From a virus, in the IMG/VR virus record IMGVR_UViG_3300023181_000032, positions 1-58,860 of that record: a stretch of DNA of 58,860 bases, one strand, 5' to 3'. The notes under the pieces are model-generated. The model was not told the DNA's origin. It ran no database searches and worked only from the letters and a program-made list of their open reading frames with translations. Positions 31,499-41,873 of the stretch are shown piece by piece. Position 1 is the first letter of the stretch. The number at the start of each line of letters is the position of its first letter. Made by a program: the position numbers and the translations under genes.

Positions 31499-32694
31499 TG
31501 GCGAGCAACAGCGCATGGTCAGGCGGGATCAATAACCGCGCGAACTCCAAAGAAATGCCGGATGGCTTTGTCCGTGACCTGGTGAACTTCGATCCTTTGG
31601 TGGGTGGCGTGCTCGGGCTCCGTTCCGGCTACGACCAGCGCCATGCAGCAACCAATGCTCGCGGCGCGCTGGCTATTGGCTCGAAGATTGTTTTCGCTGA
31701 CGGCACGTCCCTGATTGCGTTCGATACCCAGACCAACACATCGCACACCCTGGCCCAGATCGACGGCGCCGGGCGACTGGTTGGCACGGTGCACAACGAA
31801 GAGCTGTTCTTCTGCACCACCACTGAAAACCTGCGCTTCAACGGCTCTACGCTGCGCCGCTGGGGTGTACCTGCGGTGAATGCCCAGCCATTGCCGACCG
31901 TTGCGTCTGGCGGGCTTGCTGGTGGCTCGTATCAAGCCGCGATGACGCTGGTGAATTCCCAGGGAGAAGAGGGCGGCACCACCAGCCCGATCGAGATAGC
32001 AATCAGCGAAGGCTCGGCGCTTATTTTTCTGTCGCCTTACATCCCCGAGGGCTACACCGCTCGGCTCTACATGAGCACAAGCAACGGTGAGGCGCTGTAT
32101 CAGCAGTTCGAAGGCACTGGCGACATCGTCGTGACGACCTTGCGTGACGACACGGCGCGACTGGAGACGCTGAACATTCGCGAACCTGTCGGCGGTGACC
32201 ACATGGCCTCTTTGAACTCAGTGATCCTGATCGCCGATGGCAACACGCTCTGGCACACGATGCCAATGAGCCCACATCTGCTTGACCGCTCCAAATCCTA
32301 TTTCCAGTACCCGGCGCCAATCAGCATTGTCCTGCAGGTCGACGGCGGGGTGTTCGTGTGTGCGGACAAGACCTACTTCCTGCCCGCGCTGGACTCGACG
32401 GAAGTCGTTCAACGCAAGGTTCTCGATCATGGCGCCATTCCCGGCACCGGCTCAATCCTTCCTGACGGCCGCGCGTGCTGGATGACGCAGTACGGCCTCG
32501 CGGTGGGCGCGCTCGACGGCAGCGTTTCCCTGCTAAGCCAGGCCAACTTTGCCCCAGAGCTTGGAGCGTTTGGCGCGTCCGGTCTCATTGACCACAACGG
32601 CTCTCAGATGGTGATCACCACCATGGGCGGCCTCAAAAGACCAAACCCGCTGATTGCCAGCGACTATTACAGAGCGGAGATCATCACCCCATGA
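31498..32694 (+). CDS. Tail-hub-like structural protein (gp10-like position)
   Basis: 398 residues from the ATG at 31498, overlapping the adaptor TGA. The first 60 residues (SGGINNRANSKEMPDGFVRDLVNFDPLVGGVLGLRSGYD) are typical of phage proteins bound below the adaptor; the rest is a repeated beta pattern (about six strands groups, FADGTSLIAFD, FVCADKTYFLP). Position and fold suggest a counterpart of P22 gp10. Sequence identity to gp10 was not checked. Confidence 0.7.
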   Translation: MASNSAWSGGINNRANSKEMPDGFVRDLVNFDPLVGGVLGLRSGYDQRHAATNARGALAIGSKIVFADGTSLIAFDTQTNTSHTLAQIDGAGRLVGTVHNEELFFCTTTENLRFNGSTLRRWGVPAVNAQPLPTVASGGLAGGSYQAAMTLVNSQGEEGGTTSPIEIAISEGSALIFLSPYIPEGYTARLYMSTSNGEALYQQFEGTGDIVVTTLRDDTARLETLNIREPVGGDHMASLNSVILIADGNTLWHTMPMSPHLLDRSKSYFQYPAPISIVLQVDGGVFVCADKTYFLPALDSTEVVQRKVLDHGAIPGTGSILPDGRACWMTQYGLAVGALDGSVSLLSQANFAPELGAFGASGLIDHNGSQMVITTMGGLKRPNPLIASDYYRAEIITP

Positions 32695-33206
32695 CCGTCA
32701 TTCCTGAAGCCCTGGCAAAGCTCGGCTTTGTCTATCGCGGAGAGGTCGTGTCGCCGGATGGCGAGGTGATCGTTTCCTTCGAAGACCACAACATCATTCC
32801 CCAGTCCGGCATCGACCACATTGCTGGCCTGATTCGCGGCACCGGCACGATGAATTCAAGCTGGTACATCGGCGTTGGTGCGGCCAACTACGTGCCATCG
32901 AGCGCGACCAGCTCGGCAGACCTTCCTGTTGCTGTAGGCGAGGCGGTCGGTTATTCGCAAGCGACCCGGCCGGTTTGGAATGACACCTACAACGGTGTCG
33001 ACACCATCGACAACACCGCGTCCGAGGCTGAATTCACGTTCACGACCACCACGCGGCTGTACACCGGGTTTCTCTGCTCGAACCCAGGCAAGGGCAGCAA
33101 CAGCGGCATTCTGCTGTCAATCTCCCGTTTCGCATCGCCATACGACGTCCCGGCCGGTTCTACCTTCCGGCTCGCGATCGTATTGCCACTGATTTCGGCG
33201 GCCTGA
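32691..33206 (+). CDS. Tail structural protein
   Basis: 171 residues. The N-terminal strand segment is followed by SSWYIGVGAANYVPSSATSS and FTTTTRLYTGFLCS, a beta-sandwich-like pattern. Proteins with WYIGVG...YVP occur in phage tail-fibre clusters. It overlaps the previous gene by 4 bases. Confidence 0.65.
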   Translation: MTVIPEALAKLGFVYRGEVVSPDGEVIVSFEDHNIIPQSGIDHIAGLIRGTGTMNSSWYIGVGAANYVPSSATSSADLPVAVGEAVGYSQATRPVWNDTYNGVDTIDNTASEAEFTFTTTTRLYTGFLCSNPGKGSNSGILLSISRFASPYDVPAGSTFRLAIVLPLISAA

Positions 33207-33208
33207 CC

Positions 33209-33571
33209 ATGAGCCTGACTCTTGCCGGACGGAACATCGCGCTGCCCACTTTGCTGCCGGGCACTCTCTACATTGCGCTGCACACGGGTAATCCCGGCGA
33301 TGCAGGGTCGGCCAATCAGCTTGCTGACGGCAGTTACACCCGGCAGCCAACCGCATTCGCTGTGAATACCAGCACCGGTACGGCCGCGTCGAGCTCTGCG
33401 CTGAACTTCACCCTCAGCGCGACAGCAACGCTCACGCATATTTCGATCTGGACCGCGGCCAGCGGCGGCACTTGCGTCAGCAGTCAGCCGTTGACCGCAC
33501 CTGTCTCTGCCAGCGCTGGAACATTCACCATTGCCGCCGGCGACATCAACTTGGGAGGCGTATCGCCATGA
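33209..33571 (+). CDS. Small tail-fibre-region protein
   Basis: 120 residues, beta-rich and Ser/Thr/Ala-rich. The motif LYIALHTGNPGDAGSANQLADGSYTRQPTAF is that of a common phage tail-fibre-associated family. It is followed immediately by a structural gene of similar composition. Confidence 0.7.
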   Translation: MSLTLAGRNIALPTLLPGTLYIALHTGNPGDAGSANQLADGSYTRQPTAFAVNTSTGTAASSSALNFTLSATATLTHISIWTAASGGTCVSSQPLTAPVSASAGTFTIAAGDINLGGVSP

Positions 33572-34008
33572 AGCGCAGCACTGGTCTTCGCAACTACATG
33601 CTCGCCACCGGTTCGTTCAAGGCTGGCCTGGCGGGAACTGTTCTCACCGTGTATTCCGGCACCGCTCCTGCATCGGCGGATGCGGCATTGTCGGGAGACG
33701 CTGTTCCTCTGCTGACGTACTCGCTGAACGGCACCGGTGGCGGCGTCTCGCTTGAGGCGAACGCTGCTGACGGCTCGATCCAGAAATCATCCTCTGAAGT
33801 CTGGCAGGGTCAGATCACCGTATCCGGAACGCCGACCTTCTTTCGCATGCAGCTGCCATCGGACGCCGGCGGTGCAAGTGTCACGCTCAATCGCCTGCAA
33901 GGGACGGTTGGCCTGATCGACGCAGACATGATTGTCAGCTCGACCACCTGGACCGCTGGCGACGAACGCAAGGTGAACTACTTCACCGCATCCATCGCCG
34001 CAGGTTAA
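33568..34008 (+). CDS. Tail structural protein
   Basis: 146 residues from the ATG at 33568, overlapping the preceding gene by 4 bases. It begins MKRSTGLRNYMLATGSFKAGL and continues beta-rich with VLTVYSGTAPASADAAL. This pattern is known from proteins in phage tail modules. Function unassigned. Confidence 0.65.
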   Translation: MKRSTGLRNYMLATGSFKAGLAGTVLTVYSGTAPASADAALSGDAVPLLTYSLNGTGGGVSLEANAADGSIQKSSSEVWQGQITVSGTPTFFRMQLPSDAGGASVTLNRLQGTVGLIDADMIVSSTTWTAGDERKVNYFTASIAAG

Positions 34009-34022
34009 TCGGGAAGACCGCT

Positions 34023-35738
34023 ATGTCGAACCGAATCACCAAGCGGACGAGAAACACCTACGTCGCTGCGGTTCCGGCTGTTACGGCGCGACCGGCCTAC
34101 TGCGTCACCACTCGCGGGACGAAGGTCGTCTATCGGAAGGTGACGTCCTTCAAAAACACCGGGGTTCAGCAGATCCCGGGTTACCCGATCATCGCCGTCA
34201 CTGCCAAAAACGCACTTGGCGTTTCGGTCATTGAATACCTGCTGGTGCCTTACGTCATCGCCAATGCGCCGATCACGACCTGCTACCCCGCAGTCGCCGC
34301 GGTCGCTGGCTCTGAGGCTGCTGTCGTAACTGATGGCCAAGTCGGCTGGAACTCAGGCGGGCGGGGCATCGCGGCGATTGATGCTGATGCAATTCTCGAA
34401 TTCACGCTGCCAGCCAACCCCTCGGGCGCAGTGTTGTGCGGGCTGGCCCCGGCATCCGCAGTTATTGGGTCGTTCAGCGACATTGAACACGGGATCTACT
34501 TTGCCGGTGGCACGCTTCGAATTTACGAAAGGGGTGTACTGCGCGGCTCGCTCGGCACTGTAACCGCCGGCAACCCGTCAGTCAGGATCACGCGCGCCAA
34601 TGGCGTCGTCACTTACTCGGACGGCACCGTTACTGTTACCAGCGCGAACAGATCGACCGGCTCCAAGCGTCTGACCTCGGCGCTCTATGCTGCCGGCGAT
34701 TTCACCGACGACCCAGTTATCGAAAAGCTCTTCACCGGCTCGTCGTTTTACCCACTACTGCTGGGCAATGAGCCCCCGTCGTCGCGGGAAAATCGTCTGC
34801 TGGGAGGGTTTGCCTCTGGGGTCATGGCCGCCGATGCGGTCGTGCCGGTGATCGCTCTCGACGGCGTTGTCACAGTATCCGACATGTCGATGTCTGCCGT
34901 GGATCACGGCCTGTACGTCGATTACGGCGTGCTGGACTTCGATATGAGCCCATTGGTTCGCGCGTCCGAAGAATTCCAGAGCGGCGTAAGCTTTGTAATG
35001 GATGGCCCGGACGTCGAGGCGGAAGACACCACGGATTTCCTCAGCGCCACGATCCACGAAGGACTGGTGATAGGAGCGAGCGTCGTTTTCGCTCCCGTCC
35101 TGTACGCCACGATCACAGAGCGCTTGACCATCGGCAGCACGATAGAAGTGCTCATCGGCATGAATGCTCGCCTGGTCGAAAGCCTGGTGCTGTCATCGTC
35201 GGCGCGCGCCAACTTCATTCTTCACGCAGTGCTGCGCAGCGGGCTGATCATCAGCGACTACTCGTCACAGTCGCGAAACGAGGCGATCCAGTACGCCACC
35301 AACATCGCCACCGGCGCGGTCACGCGATACAGCGGGTTCGGATTCACCAACTTCTGCCGTGTCGGCCAAGACCTTTATGGCGTGCGTCCGGACGGGCTCT
35401 ACAAGATTGATGGCAGCACGGACGACGGCGAAACCCTCTCCGCACTGATCGACTTCGCAGCCGATGATCAGGGCAGCCCGCGCACCAAGCGCATGGAAAA
35501 CGTCTTCTTCGGAATCGCCACTGACGGCGTGGCGTACGCACGACTGACTGACGACTTCGGTCGCGATGCCAAATATCGACTCATCCAGCGTGACAGCTCA
35601 GAGGCCCGAATCAATCCGGCCAAGGGCGTCTCGTCCCGCTACTGGCGGCTGCGGCTTGAGATTGAAGACGCGACCTACGCCGAACTCGACAACATTGAAT
35701 GGGTTGCCGCGACCGGCGCCAGGAGAACCAAGCGATGA
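34023..35738 (+). CDS. Large tail structural protein
   Basis: 571 residues, beta-rich throughout. Segments of note are FTLPANPSGAVLCGLAP, GTLRIYERGVLRG, and a C-terminal FADDQGSPRTKRMENVFFGIAT with YWRLRLEIEDATYAELDNIEW. It belongs to the tail block between hub and internal proteins. I do not recognise the family with certainty. Confidence 0.65.
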   Translation: MSNRITKRTRNTYVAAVPAVTARPAYCVTTRGTKVVYRKVTSFKNTGVQQIPGYPIIAVTAKNALGVSVIEYLLVPYVIANAPITTCYPAVAAVAGSEAAVVTDGQVGWNSGGRGIAAIDADAILEFTLPANPSGAVLCGLAPASAVIGSFSDIEHGIYFAGGTLRIYERGVLRGSLGTVTAGNPSVRITRANGVVTYSDGTVTVTSANRSTGSKRLTSALYAAGDFTDDPVIEKLFTGSSFYPLLLGNEPPSSRENRLLGGFASGVMAADAVVPVIALDGVVTVSDMSMSAVDHGLYVDYGVLDFDMSPLVRASEEFQSGVSFVMDGPDVEAEDTTDFLSATIHEGLVIGASVVFAPVLYATITERLTIGSTIEVLIGMNARLVESLVLSSSARANFILHAVLRSGLIISDYSSQSRNEAIQYATNIATGAVTRYSGFGFTNFCRVGQDLYGVRPDGLYKIDGSTDDGETLSALIDFAADDQGSPRTKRMENVFFGIATDGVAYARLTDDFGRDAKYRLIQRDSSEARINPAKGVSSRYWRLRLEIEDATYAELDNIEWVAATGARRTKR

Positions 35739-36685
35739 GCATTGACACTACCAACAGCCAGTTATTTGCTCTGGCCCAACAGTCATTGAGCTACGCATCG
35801 GGCAGCGCCGGGCGCATCAACGTCTCGGCCAAGCCGAACCTCAAGGAAACGCCATTCTCCTACACGGTTGGCAGTATCAACCTTCAGGAGCCGCCGAAAT
35901 TCAGCGACCTGTTCGGCGGTACCGACAATGCGGCGGTGAATATCGCGAGCGTGAACGGCGAGGTTGATGCATGGATGGACAAGTATTTCCCATCGATCAA
36001 CAGCGGTTTCCAGGGAGTGCCCGAGGATTATCTCGTCGGCGTGATCAGCGGCGTCAAACCCTTCGGCATGGCCGGCACCATTTTCGAAATGGTTTGGAAC
36101 CAGTCGCGCGATCGAGCCGGGCGCAGTGTCCGTTCTGAGCGAGCCACGTTGAGCGCTGCATTCTCGTCCCGCGGGTTCTCTCTGCCGCCTGGCGCACTTA
36201 TTGACCAGTTGGCCCAGTCCGAGCGGCGTGCCGTCGACGCAGTCCTGGACGTGAGCCGCGAGCAAGCAATCAAAGATGCCGACATCAAACTTCAGTTGCT
36301 CCAGCAGGCCGTGCAGCTCGCCACTCAGCTCAAGTTGGGCATCCTCAATGCCGCGTCCGATATGTTTCGGGTCTACACCTCGATGTATCAGCTTGATTCC
36401 CAGTCGGCTCAGATCAAAGCCTCGGCGTATCAGAGCTTCTACAACGCGCTGTCGAGCTATTACGGCGTCGAAGTGAATATGGAACAGCTCAAGCTGCGCG
36501 CCGCAGAAACAAAGGCTGGCGTGGACGGCGGCATCGATAGCAACCGAATCCGAAACTATGGCGCCGACTCGACCGGACAGGCGCACGGTTATGCCGCCCA
36601 GGCATTTGGCGACATTGCCGGCAAGGCAGCGAGCGCGATCGGTACGCTCGACGCGCACATCACTTCAGGCGCGGCAACTCCATAA
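35735..36685 (+). CDS. Helical tail/structural protein
   Basis: 316 residues from the ATG at 35735 (ATGA overlap). The first 120 residues are mixed; residues of about 150-260 are long helices (QLLQQAVQLATQLKLGILNAASDMF). The C-terminus is glycine/alanine-rich. It could be a helical tail component or part of the ejection apparatus. No family. Confidence 0.65.
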   Translation: MSIDTTNSQLFALAQQSLSYASGSAGRINVSAKPNLKETPFSYTVGSINLQEPPKFSDLFGGTDNAAVNIASVNGEVDAWMDKYFPSINSGFQGVPEDYLVGVISGVKPFGMAGTIFEMVWNQSRDRAGRSVRSERATLSAAFSSRGFSLPPGALIDQLAQSERRAVDAVLDVSREQAIKDADIKLQLLQQAVQLATQLKLGILNAASDMFRVYTSMYQLDSQSAQIKASAYQSFYNALSSYYGVEVNMEQLKLRAAETKAGVDGGIDSNRIRNYGADSTGQAHGYAAQAFGDIAGKAASAIGTLDAHITSGAATP

Positions 36686-38868
36686 TGGCGACTATGAGGC
36701 GGGTCGCCTGCGCGTCGGGGGCCTGGCTGCTGCGCAGGGTCGTTCAAATGGCGAACGTTCTCTCGTCTCGAGGAAATTCGGGGGGAGTAAAGCGGCAGAT
36801 ATTTGAGGGCTATCTACTTATCGCAAAGCAGTCTGGCGATATGCTCACAGCCATTGTTCTCGATATTCCTGCTGACCTGTGCCTGATTGGCAGAAAATTA
36901 GTAGACGGCACTGCAAACCACAGCCGCTACTACATCCAGGCACTTTATCAGGGCCGCGACACATACCTTCAAGGCGGGGTGACGGACATCCTGCCGCCTC
37001 AGACCGACCCATTGATCACCGCCGGAACATACCAATCATTGCTGATCGGCGATGCAGCCTCGGCCGCTGACTACACGCCGACCCGCTACTGGGGCTTGGC
37101 GCAACCGTTCATCGACGCCGGAGCCGCCCATCTTTTCTCTCTGCTGAGCGTCGAGGGGTATCGGTGGCCGTTCTCGTTCACCCGAGCTGGCGATAAGTTC
37201 GCCTGGCGAATGGTGGTAGTCGCTCCTAACGCGGTGAAATGGCAGGACGGGGTTCAAGTCCCTGAGCAGCCAACGTCTCCTTTGGCCAGCTGGACACTGG
37301 ATATCGGGGAGGGTGCGCTGAGCGCCGTCGGGGCCAGCGCTATAACCCGACTACAGGACGACCCAGAGACGGGTTACGAACAAAACTGGGACGGAGCTCA
37401 ATACCCATGGATTGCAAGCGGCCGCCCCTCTACGTTCTTTGATGAGGACGGCAATTACGGATTCAAAATCACGATTGCCGCCCAAGTGGTTTATGAAGAG
37501 GGCGGTCCGTACAAGTGGTACGACAGCAACCCGTCGCCCTCTGCGGGCTCGGGATTTTGGGCAGAAAACGCCAACGGCATCGCCGGGGGTGTTCCCTCTG
37601 GATCGCGCGGCCTTTGGATCGCCGACATTCAGGTCATCGGAACGGAAGCAACCATCCTGCAAAATTACAAGGTCGCCGGTGGTGATTTGGAGCGAACGCC
37701 CTTGCTCATTGATCGAACGGCGCTTGGATTCCTCGGCCTCTGGTACGACAACAACATCACCTATCGCGCCCCTGTGAGCACCCTGGAGAATGAAGACGGA
37801 ACCAGAACCTCTGTGATGATTGCGGCCTCATTCATCGACCGAACGCCTGACTACTATGGCGAGCCAGCTGGCGCGAAGCCGTTCGACGCAAAGCTCTTCC
37901 TGGATGTTCACTGGTTTGATCAGGGTGTGGTGCGCACGATGAACCTCTTAGAGACGACAATGGCTCGCGGCGTCTCATCCAGCGGGGCGGCGATGTATGG
38001 CGGGAGCACGGCGGCATGGGATATCGGCGAGGCTAACGAAGGCCGATTCACAATCGGCGGTGATACTGACGGCACGACCGCGGTATTTCCTGTGTTCTCC
38101 TTTTTTGCGCCAGGTCAGATGCCGCTGCTGCGGGTGGTGGTCGTCACCCGGGATTCGGCCACGGTTGCCTACGAAGGCATTCCGGGGTTTGCCATGTGCG
38201 TAGCATGCGGAACGGGGGAGCAGGCCATAGCGAACTATGGTGTCGTCGATTTTCCTCTTGATAGTTCCTTGTACAGCTATGGCGAGTGGATTTCGCTGCC
38301 AGCGGCATACGACCAGGTTTCCTATATAGGGAACGGGAGGTTTGCCTTTTACGTCTCGACTCAGCTCTCTGAGCGCGCCGCTGATGAATACATGTTTTGC
38401 CCCGACGGTAACTTGGCGATCGCCACGTTCAGCCTGACAACCGGATTGGTCCGGGTCGAAGGCGTTATCGACCCAACCATGAGGAACACCGGATTCAACA
38501 GCGAAGGTCCCACAAGCGAGATCGACGCGTTCAATTATGTCGATCTGGCGCTGGGCCTCGTGCCTGATTTTTCCTCGCCGCCAAAACTCGGGCGGATCGA
38601 AGTGTTGCGCCCCGAAAGTGATGGCTACGATCCACTGGACCCTGAAAACGGCGGCCATCCAGCCACCCTTATCGCCTCTCGAGGACTTGGCCGTCCCGGT
38701 CTGAGTGGCGAACAGTGGGACGGGGAAGACATCACCCAAGGCGTCACTTGGATCAGCTACGACTCAGGAGCCAACTGGATGCAAATGCTTCAGTACGGGT
38801 CCCCGGCGGGCACCATCCATTGCGGCAACATTGCGCAGGCCAGATCTGAGCCTGTGGTGAGGGTTTAA
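36685..38868 (+). CDS. Large tail protein
   Basis: 727 residues. The ATG overlaps the preceding stop (TAATG). An ATG at codon 22 (MANVLSS) is an alternative start, because the first 20 residues are arginine-rich and unlike the rest. The body is beta-rich with aromatic-rich segments (WSYDSGANWMQML-like C-terminus, RYWGLAQPFIDAGAAHLFSLL). It probably forms part of the tail or a receptor-binding structure. No family recognised. Confidence 0.65.
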   Translation: MATMRRVACASGAWLLRRVVQMANVLSSRGNSGGVKRQIFEGYLLIAKQSGDMLTAIVLDIPADLCLIGRKLVDGTANHSRYYIQALYQGRDTYLQGGVTDILPPQTDPLITAGTYQSLLIGDAASAADYTPTRYWGLAQPFIDAGAAHLFSLLSVEGYRWPFSFTRAGDKFAWRMVVVAPNAVKWQDGVQVPEQPTSPLASWTLDIGEGALSAVGASAITRLQDDPETGYEQNWDGAQYPWIASGRPSTFFDEDGNYGFKITIAAQVVYEEGGPYKWYDSNPSPSAGSGFWAENANGIAGGVPSGSRGLWIADIQVIGTEATILQNYKVAGGDLERTPLLIDRTALGFLGLWYDNNITYRAPVSTLENEDGTRTSVMIAASFIDRTPDYYGEPAGAKPFDAKLFLDVHWFDQGVVRTMNLLETTMARGVSSSGAAMYGGSTAAWDIGEANEGRFTIGGDTDGTTAVFPVFSFFAPGQMPLLRVVVVTRDSATVAYEGIPGFAMCVACGTGEQAIANYGVVDFPLDSSLYSYGEWISLPAAYDQVSYIGNGRFAFYVSTQLSERAADEYMFCPDGNLAIATFSLTTGLVRVEGVIDPTMRNTGFNSEGPTSEIDAFNYVDLALGLVPDFSSPPKLGRIEVLRPESDGYDPLDPENGGHPATLIASRGLGRPGLSGEQWDGEDITQGVTWISYDSGANWMQMLQYGSPAGTIHCGNIAQARSEPVVRV

Positions 38869-39878
38869 TGATGACGAAGATCTATTTCAGGGACGGCGGT
38901 GTTTACGATCCCGGCACCGGCCAATCGGTAACATCGGTTTACGCCATAGATACCGATCAAGTTTCGCCGACGGGGAAAATTGCCCTGCCGCCATCAGGCG
39001 CGTTCGGCCCGCAGGCTGTTTCCTATGACGGCGCGGTGTATGTCCAGACGCGCGACCTCGGCGAAAACTCGGCCGCTTCATTCCTGAATTTTCAACTTAA
39101 CAGTCAGCACTCAGTCCCTTACAACCTGAACGGCGGGCAGAGCAAGGGCGCTGGCTTCGCGCAAGATGGTCGTCTTGTCATTGGCTCGGGAGCTGGAATT
39201 GCCATAATTGCGCCGCCATACACGGCAGCCGTTGAGCGCGATCTGCCGGTAACAATTAACGGCTTCGCGATATTCCCTGGTGGCGACAGGGTGTTGCTGA
39301 TACAGGAGTCAGGCATGGCGTACATCGCCGACCTGGCAACGCTCGCCACAGGCGACGCAATCGACCTGTTGCAGGATGAAGCAAGCGAGATAGCGTCGAC
39401 CACTGTCCAGATATCTCCTGACGGCTCGAAGTTCCTGATTGTGTCGAAATACGGCATCAGCTACGCGGCGGGGGTGTTCAACGCAGTCACGGGTGACTTC
39501 ATCGGCAGGACCGGATTCATGCCCAGAAGAACCGAGGCGTTCTTCCTTGCTGACAGCAATCGCATCGCTTATGCCGACGAGTCAGAATATGCGATTAATG
39601 TCTTCGACCTGGAAACCTCGGCCGAAACGCCTATATCGACCATGGCGTTGCCTGATGATCCAGTGATTCAGGGCGTAACAGCTGACGGCTACGCGATCGT
39701 GAATTTGCGTCGTCTCTCGCTGGCAGATGGCTCAGTCCCGACGACGCCAGGAGAAAGCGAAGAGACGGGAGAGGTGATCGTGCAGCCGATTTCCATCCAG
39801 TCGGGCGGCCAGGTACTGAAATATTTCTGGACTGATTTCGTAAAATCCTACGAGAACCCGGTCGTTGTCTCCGGTTGA
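38868..39878 (+). CDS. Beta-propeller-like tail protein
   Basis: 336 residues. Repeated strand groups with D-G turns (FAQDGRLVIGSG, ISPDGSKFLIVSK, LADSNRIAYADESEYAINVFD) look like blades of a propeller. It follows the large tail protein by a one-base overlap, is the last gene before late element copy 5, and may be a tail-tip or receptor-binding accessory. Confidence 0.62.
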   Translation: MMTKIYFRDGGVYDPGTGQSVTSVYAIDTDQVSPTGKIALPPSGAFGPQAVSYDGAVYVQTRDLGENSAASFLNFQLNSQHSVPYNLNGGQSKGAGFAQDGRLVIGSGAGIAIIAPPYTAAVERDLPVTINGFAIFPGGDRVLLIQESGMAYIADLATLATGDAIDLLQDEASEIASTTVQISPDGSKFLIVSKYGISYAAGVFNAVTGDFIGRTGFMPRRTEAFFLADSNRIAYADESEYAINVFDLETSAETPISTMALPDDPVIQGVTADGYAIVNLRRLSLADGSVPTTPGESEETGEVIVQPISIQSGGQVLKYFWTDFVKSYENPVVVSG

Positions 39879-39899
39879 CCGCGGACTTTAGTCACATAG
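39875..39899 (+). promoter_or_regulatory. 25-bp late element, copy 5
   Basis: TTGACC at 39875, then TTAGTCACATAG ending at 39899. It overlaps the stop codon of the preceding gene and stands 37 bases before the internal-protein genes. Confidence 0.66.
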
Positions 39900-39935
39900 T
39901 GTCGGGTCATTAGTGAACATGCGGGAGCACCCACA

Positions 39936-41873
39936 ATGGCATACGGCGATCTGATCGGCGACCTGAGTCAGGCATACATGACAAACGCCCAGCGCGCGGC
40001 AAAAAATGGCGTTCAGTCTTTGACAGGCGGGCCCATTGCGCGCGCATCGGCGGCGGTGCCAGTGGCGGGCGGTCTGGCTGGCGCCGCGATGCTGCCGCAA
40101 CAACAGCAAGCGGCTCAGCCGGCAGGGCTGGCTACAGCACTTACCAATCCGACGCAGTTTTCAAGGCCGCCACAGCCATCAGGGCCAGCCTCGCTTGAGT
40201 CGGCTAGACCGGTGGGGGTGATTCCCACTGCGAATTCGCCTACCTACCCGACAACCGCTCAGGTTGAAGGGCCGAAGACGCTGGCTGACCTATCCCAAAC
40301 CATCAGTGCGCCGCAGACAGTTGGAGCTCCGGGAATTCAGCCGCCGGCCGATTTGGCATCTGCGGGCAACGGAATCTCGCTGAGTACTCTGCCCCCACCG
40401 GTGGCGAACGCAACCCCAATCAACGACACGCGCAGCCTCGACTCGGCATACCGCCAAACTGGTATCGGTTCTGGCACAAATCAAATAGCAGGGAGAGTGG
40501 GGGCGGACGGCGTACCGGAATTCACGAACGCGCCGGCAGATTTACGGTCGGCTGGTGGATTGCCTCCGATCAACACTATGGCAACGCCTGCTGCGCAGAG
40601 CCTGTCTGATGCCTACCGCAGCGATGCGCCATCGTCTGGTCCGCAGTTCGCCGCACTGGGCAGCGCCGCAAACCTCGGCGACGGCGTCGGCAGCTTCAGT
40701 CAATCGCAGGCCGGCGATTCTCAGCTGGCGCTGACCCGATTCCAGCGTGCAATCGACCTTCGTGATGCCTACAAGGCTCAAGACCGGCTGGGTCAGGCAC
40801 AAGGAGCCCAGTACATCGCTAACAACACGAACATCGTGCACGACAGCAGCAAGCCGTATACCCGCGATGACAAAGAGCGCGACCTAGCCACAGCTTTCGG
40901 AAGGCAGCGCGCAGACGCTAACGTGGCAGGGCGGCAGCAGTCGCTTGAAGACCTGCGTACCGGACAGGTGGCAGCGGCGCAAACGCGGCAAACGCAGCGT
41001 CTGGAGGATGTCATGACGGCGGCGCAGTCGCCTACAGCAACGCCCGATCAGCTTGCCGCCGCAAGGCGCATCACTGATCCAGACGGTACGAAAGGCGCCA
41101 CTCTTCAGTTAACGCAGGCGAAAACGGCAGAAGCCAATGCGGCGGCGCAGAAGTCCACTGCGGAGGCGACCGGCACTGCGCCGGAGGTTGCGCAGAAAGT
41201 AGAAGCGGCAAAGAACAAGGCAGAGATTGACCGCCTTGAAATTGAGCGCCGTAAAAGTGAGCTGAAAGGCACGGCGCCAGGGGCGGACCTGAAAAAGGCC
41301 GAAGCAGAGAACAAGGCCGAACTGGACAGGCTGGAAATTGAGCGCAGGAAGACAGTGGCTGCGCAAACTGCCAAAGACATCGCCGACAAGAAGTCGGGTG
41401 CGATTGATATTGCGAAAGAGGCGAGGGATCTGGCTATCGGAATTGCGAAGGACGACAGATTTGGCGACATCACTGGACCTATCAACTCCCGGCTTCCGAC
41501 CACCAATCAGGGATCGCAAGATCTTATCAATAGAGCGAACCGGCTTCAGTCTCTTCTTACCTTGGAAAATCTTCCAAAGATGTCTGGAGTTTTAACTGAT
41601 AAGGATATTGAGTTCTTAGCGCGCATCGGGTCTGGGCTTAACGTCACCGAGGGCGGGATTATGGGTGGCGAGGAAGGCACCAAGAAACGCATCAATGACA
41701 TCGCTACGAATCTGAGTAAGAAAATCACCGATTACGAGAAAGCGAATCCTGCGAAGCCAGTCGCCGCCGCGCCCGCAGCCCAGCCGGGCGCGCCAGCAGT
41801 AGGCGCGATTGAGGACGGCCATGTATTCCTCGGTGGCGATCCTTCAAGCCCGTCCTCATGGAGGGCTCAGTAA
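39936..41873 (+). CDS. Probable ejection (internal virion) protein 1
   Basis: 645 residues. The N-terminus has a glycine/alanine-rich hydrophobic segment (AVPVAGGLAGAAML). A long P, A, Q, T-rich disordered stretch follows, then helices of about 300-480 with ELDRLEIERRK repeats. The last 150 residues carry a compact helical part (RLQSLLTLENLPKMSGVLTDKDIEFLARIG). Large, A/Q-rich helical proteins at this location correspond to the P22 gp7/gp20/gp16 group that leaves the capsid with DNA. Function by position and composition. Confidence 0.65.
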   Translation: MAYGDLIGDLSQAYMTNAQRAAKNGVQSLTGGPIARASAAVPVAGGLAGAAMLPQQQQAAQPAGLATALTNPTQFSRPPQPSGPASLESARPVGVIPTANSPTYPTTAQVEGPKTLADLSQTISAPQTVGAPGIQPPADLASAGNGISLSTLPPPVANATPINDTRSLDSAYRQTGIGSGTNQIAGRVGADGVPEFTNAPADLRSAGGLPPINTMATPAAQSLSDAYRSDAPSSGPQFAALGSAANLGDGVGSFSQSQAGDSQLALTRFQRAIDLRDAYKAQDRLGQAQGAQYIANNTNIVHDSSKPYTRDDKERDLATAFGRQRADANVAGRQQSLEDLRTGQVAAAQTRQTQRLEDVMTAAQSPTATPDQLAAARRITDPDGTKGATLQLTQAKTAEANAAAQKSTAEATGTAPEVAQKVEAAKNKAEIDRLEIERRKSELKGTAPGADLKKAEAENKAELDRLEIERRKTVAAQTAKDIADKKSGAIDIAKEARDLAIGIAKDDRFGDITGPINSRLPTTNQGSQDLINRANRLQSLLTLENLPKMSGVLTDKDIEFLARIGSGLNVTEGGIMGGEEGTKKRINDIATNLSKKITDYEKANPAKPVAAAPAAQPGAPAVGAIEDGHVFLGGDPSSPSSWRAQ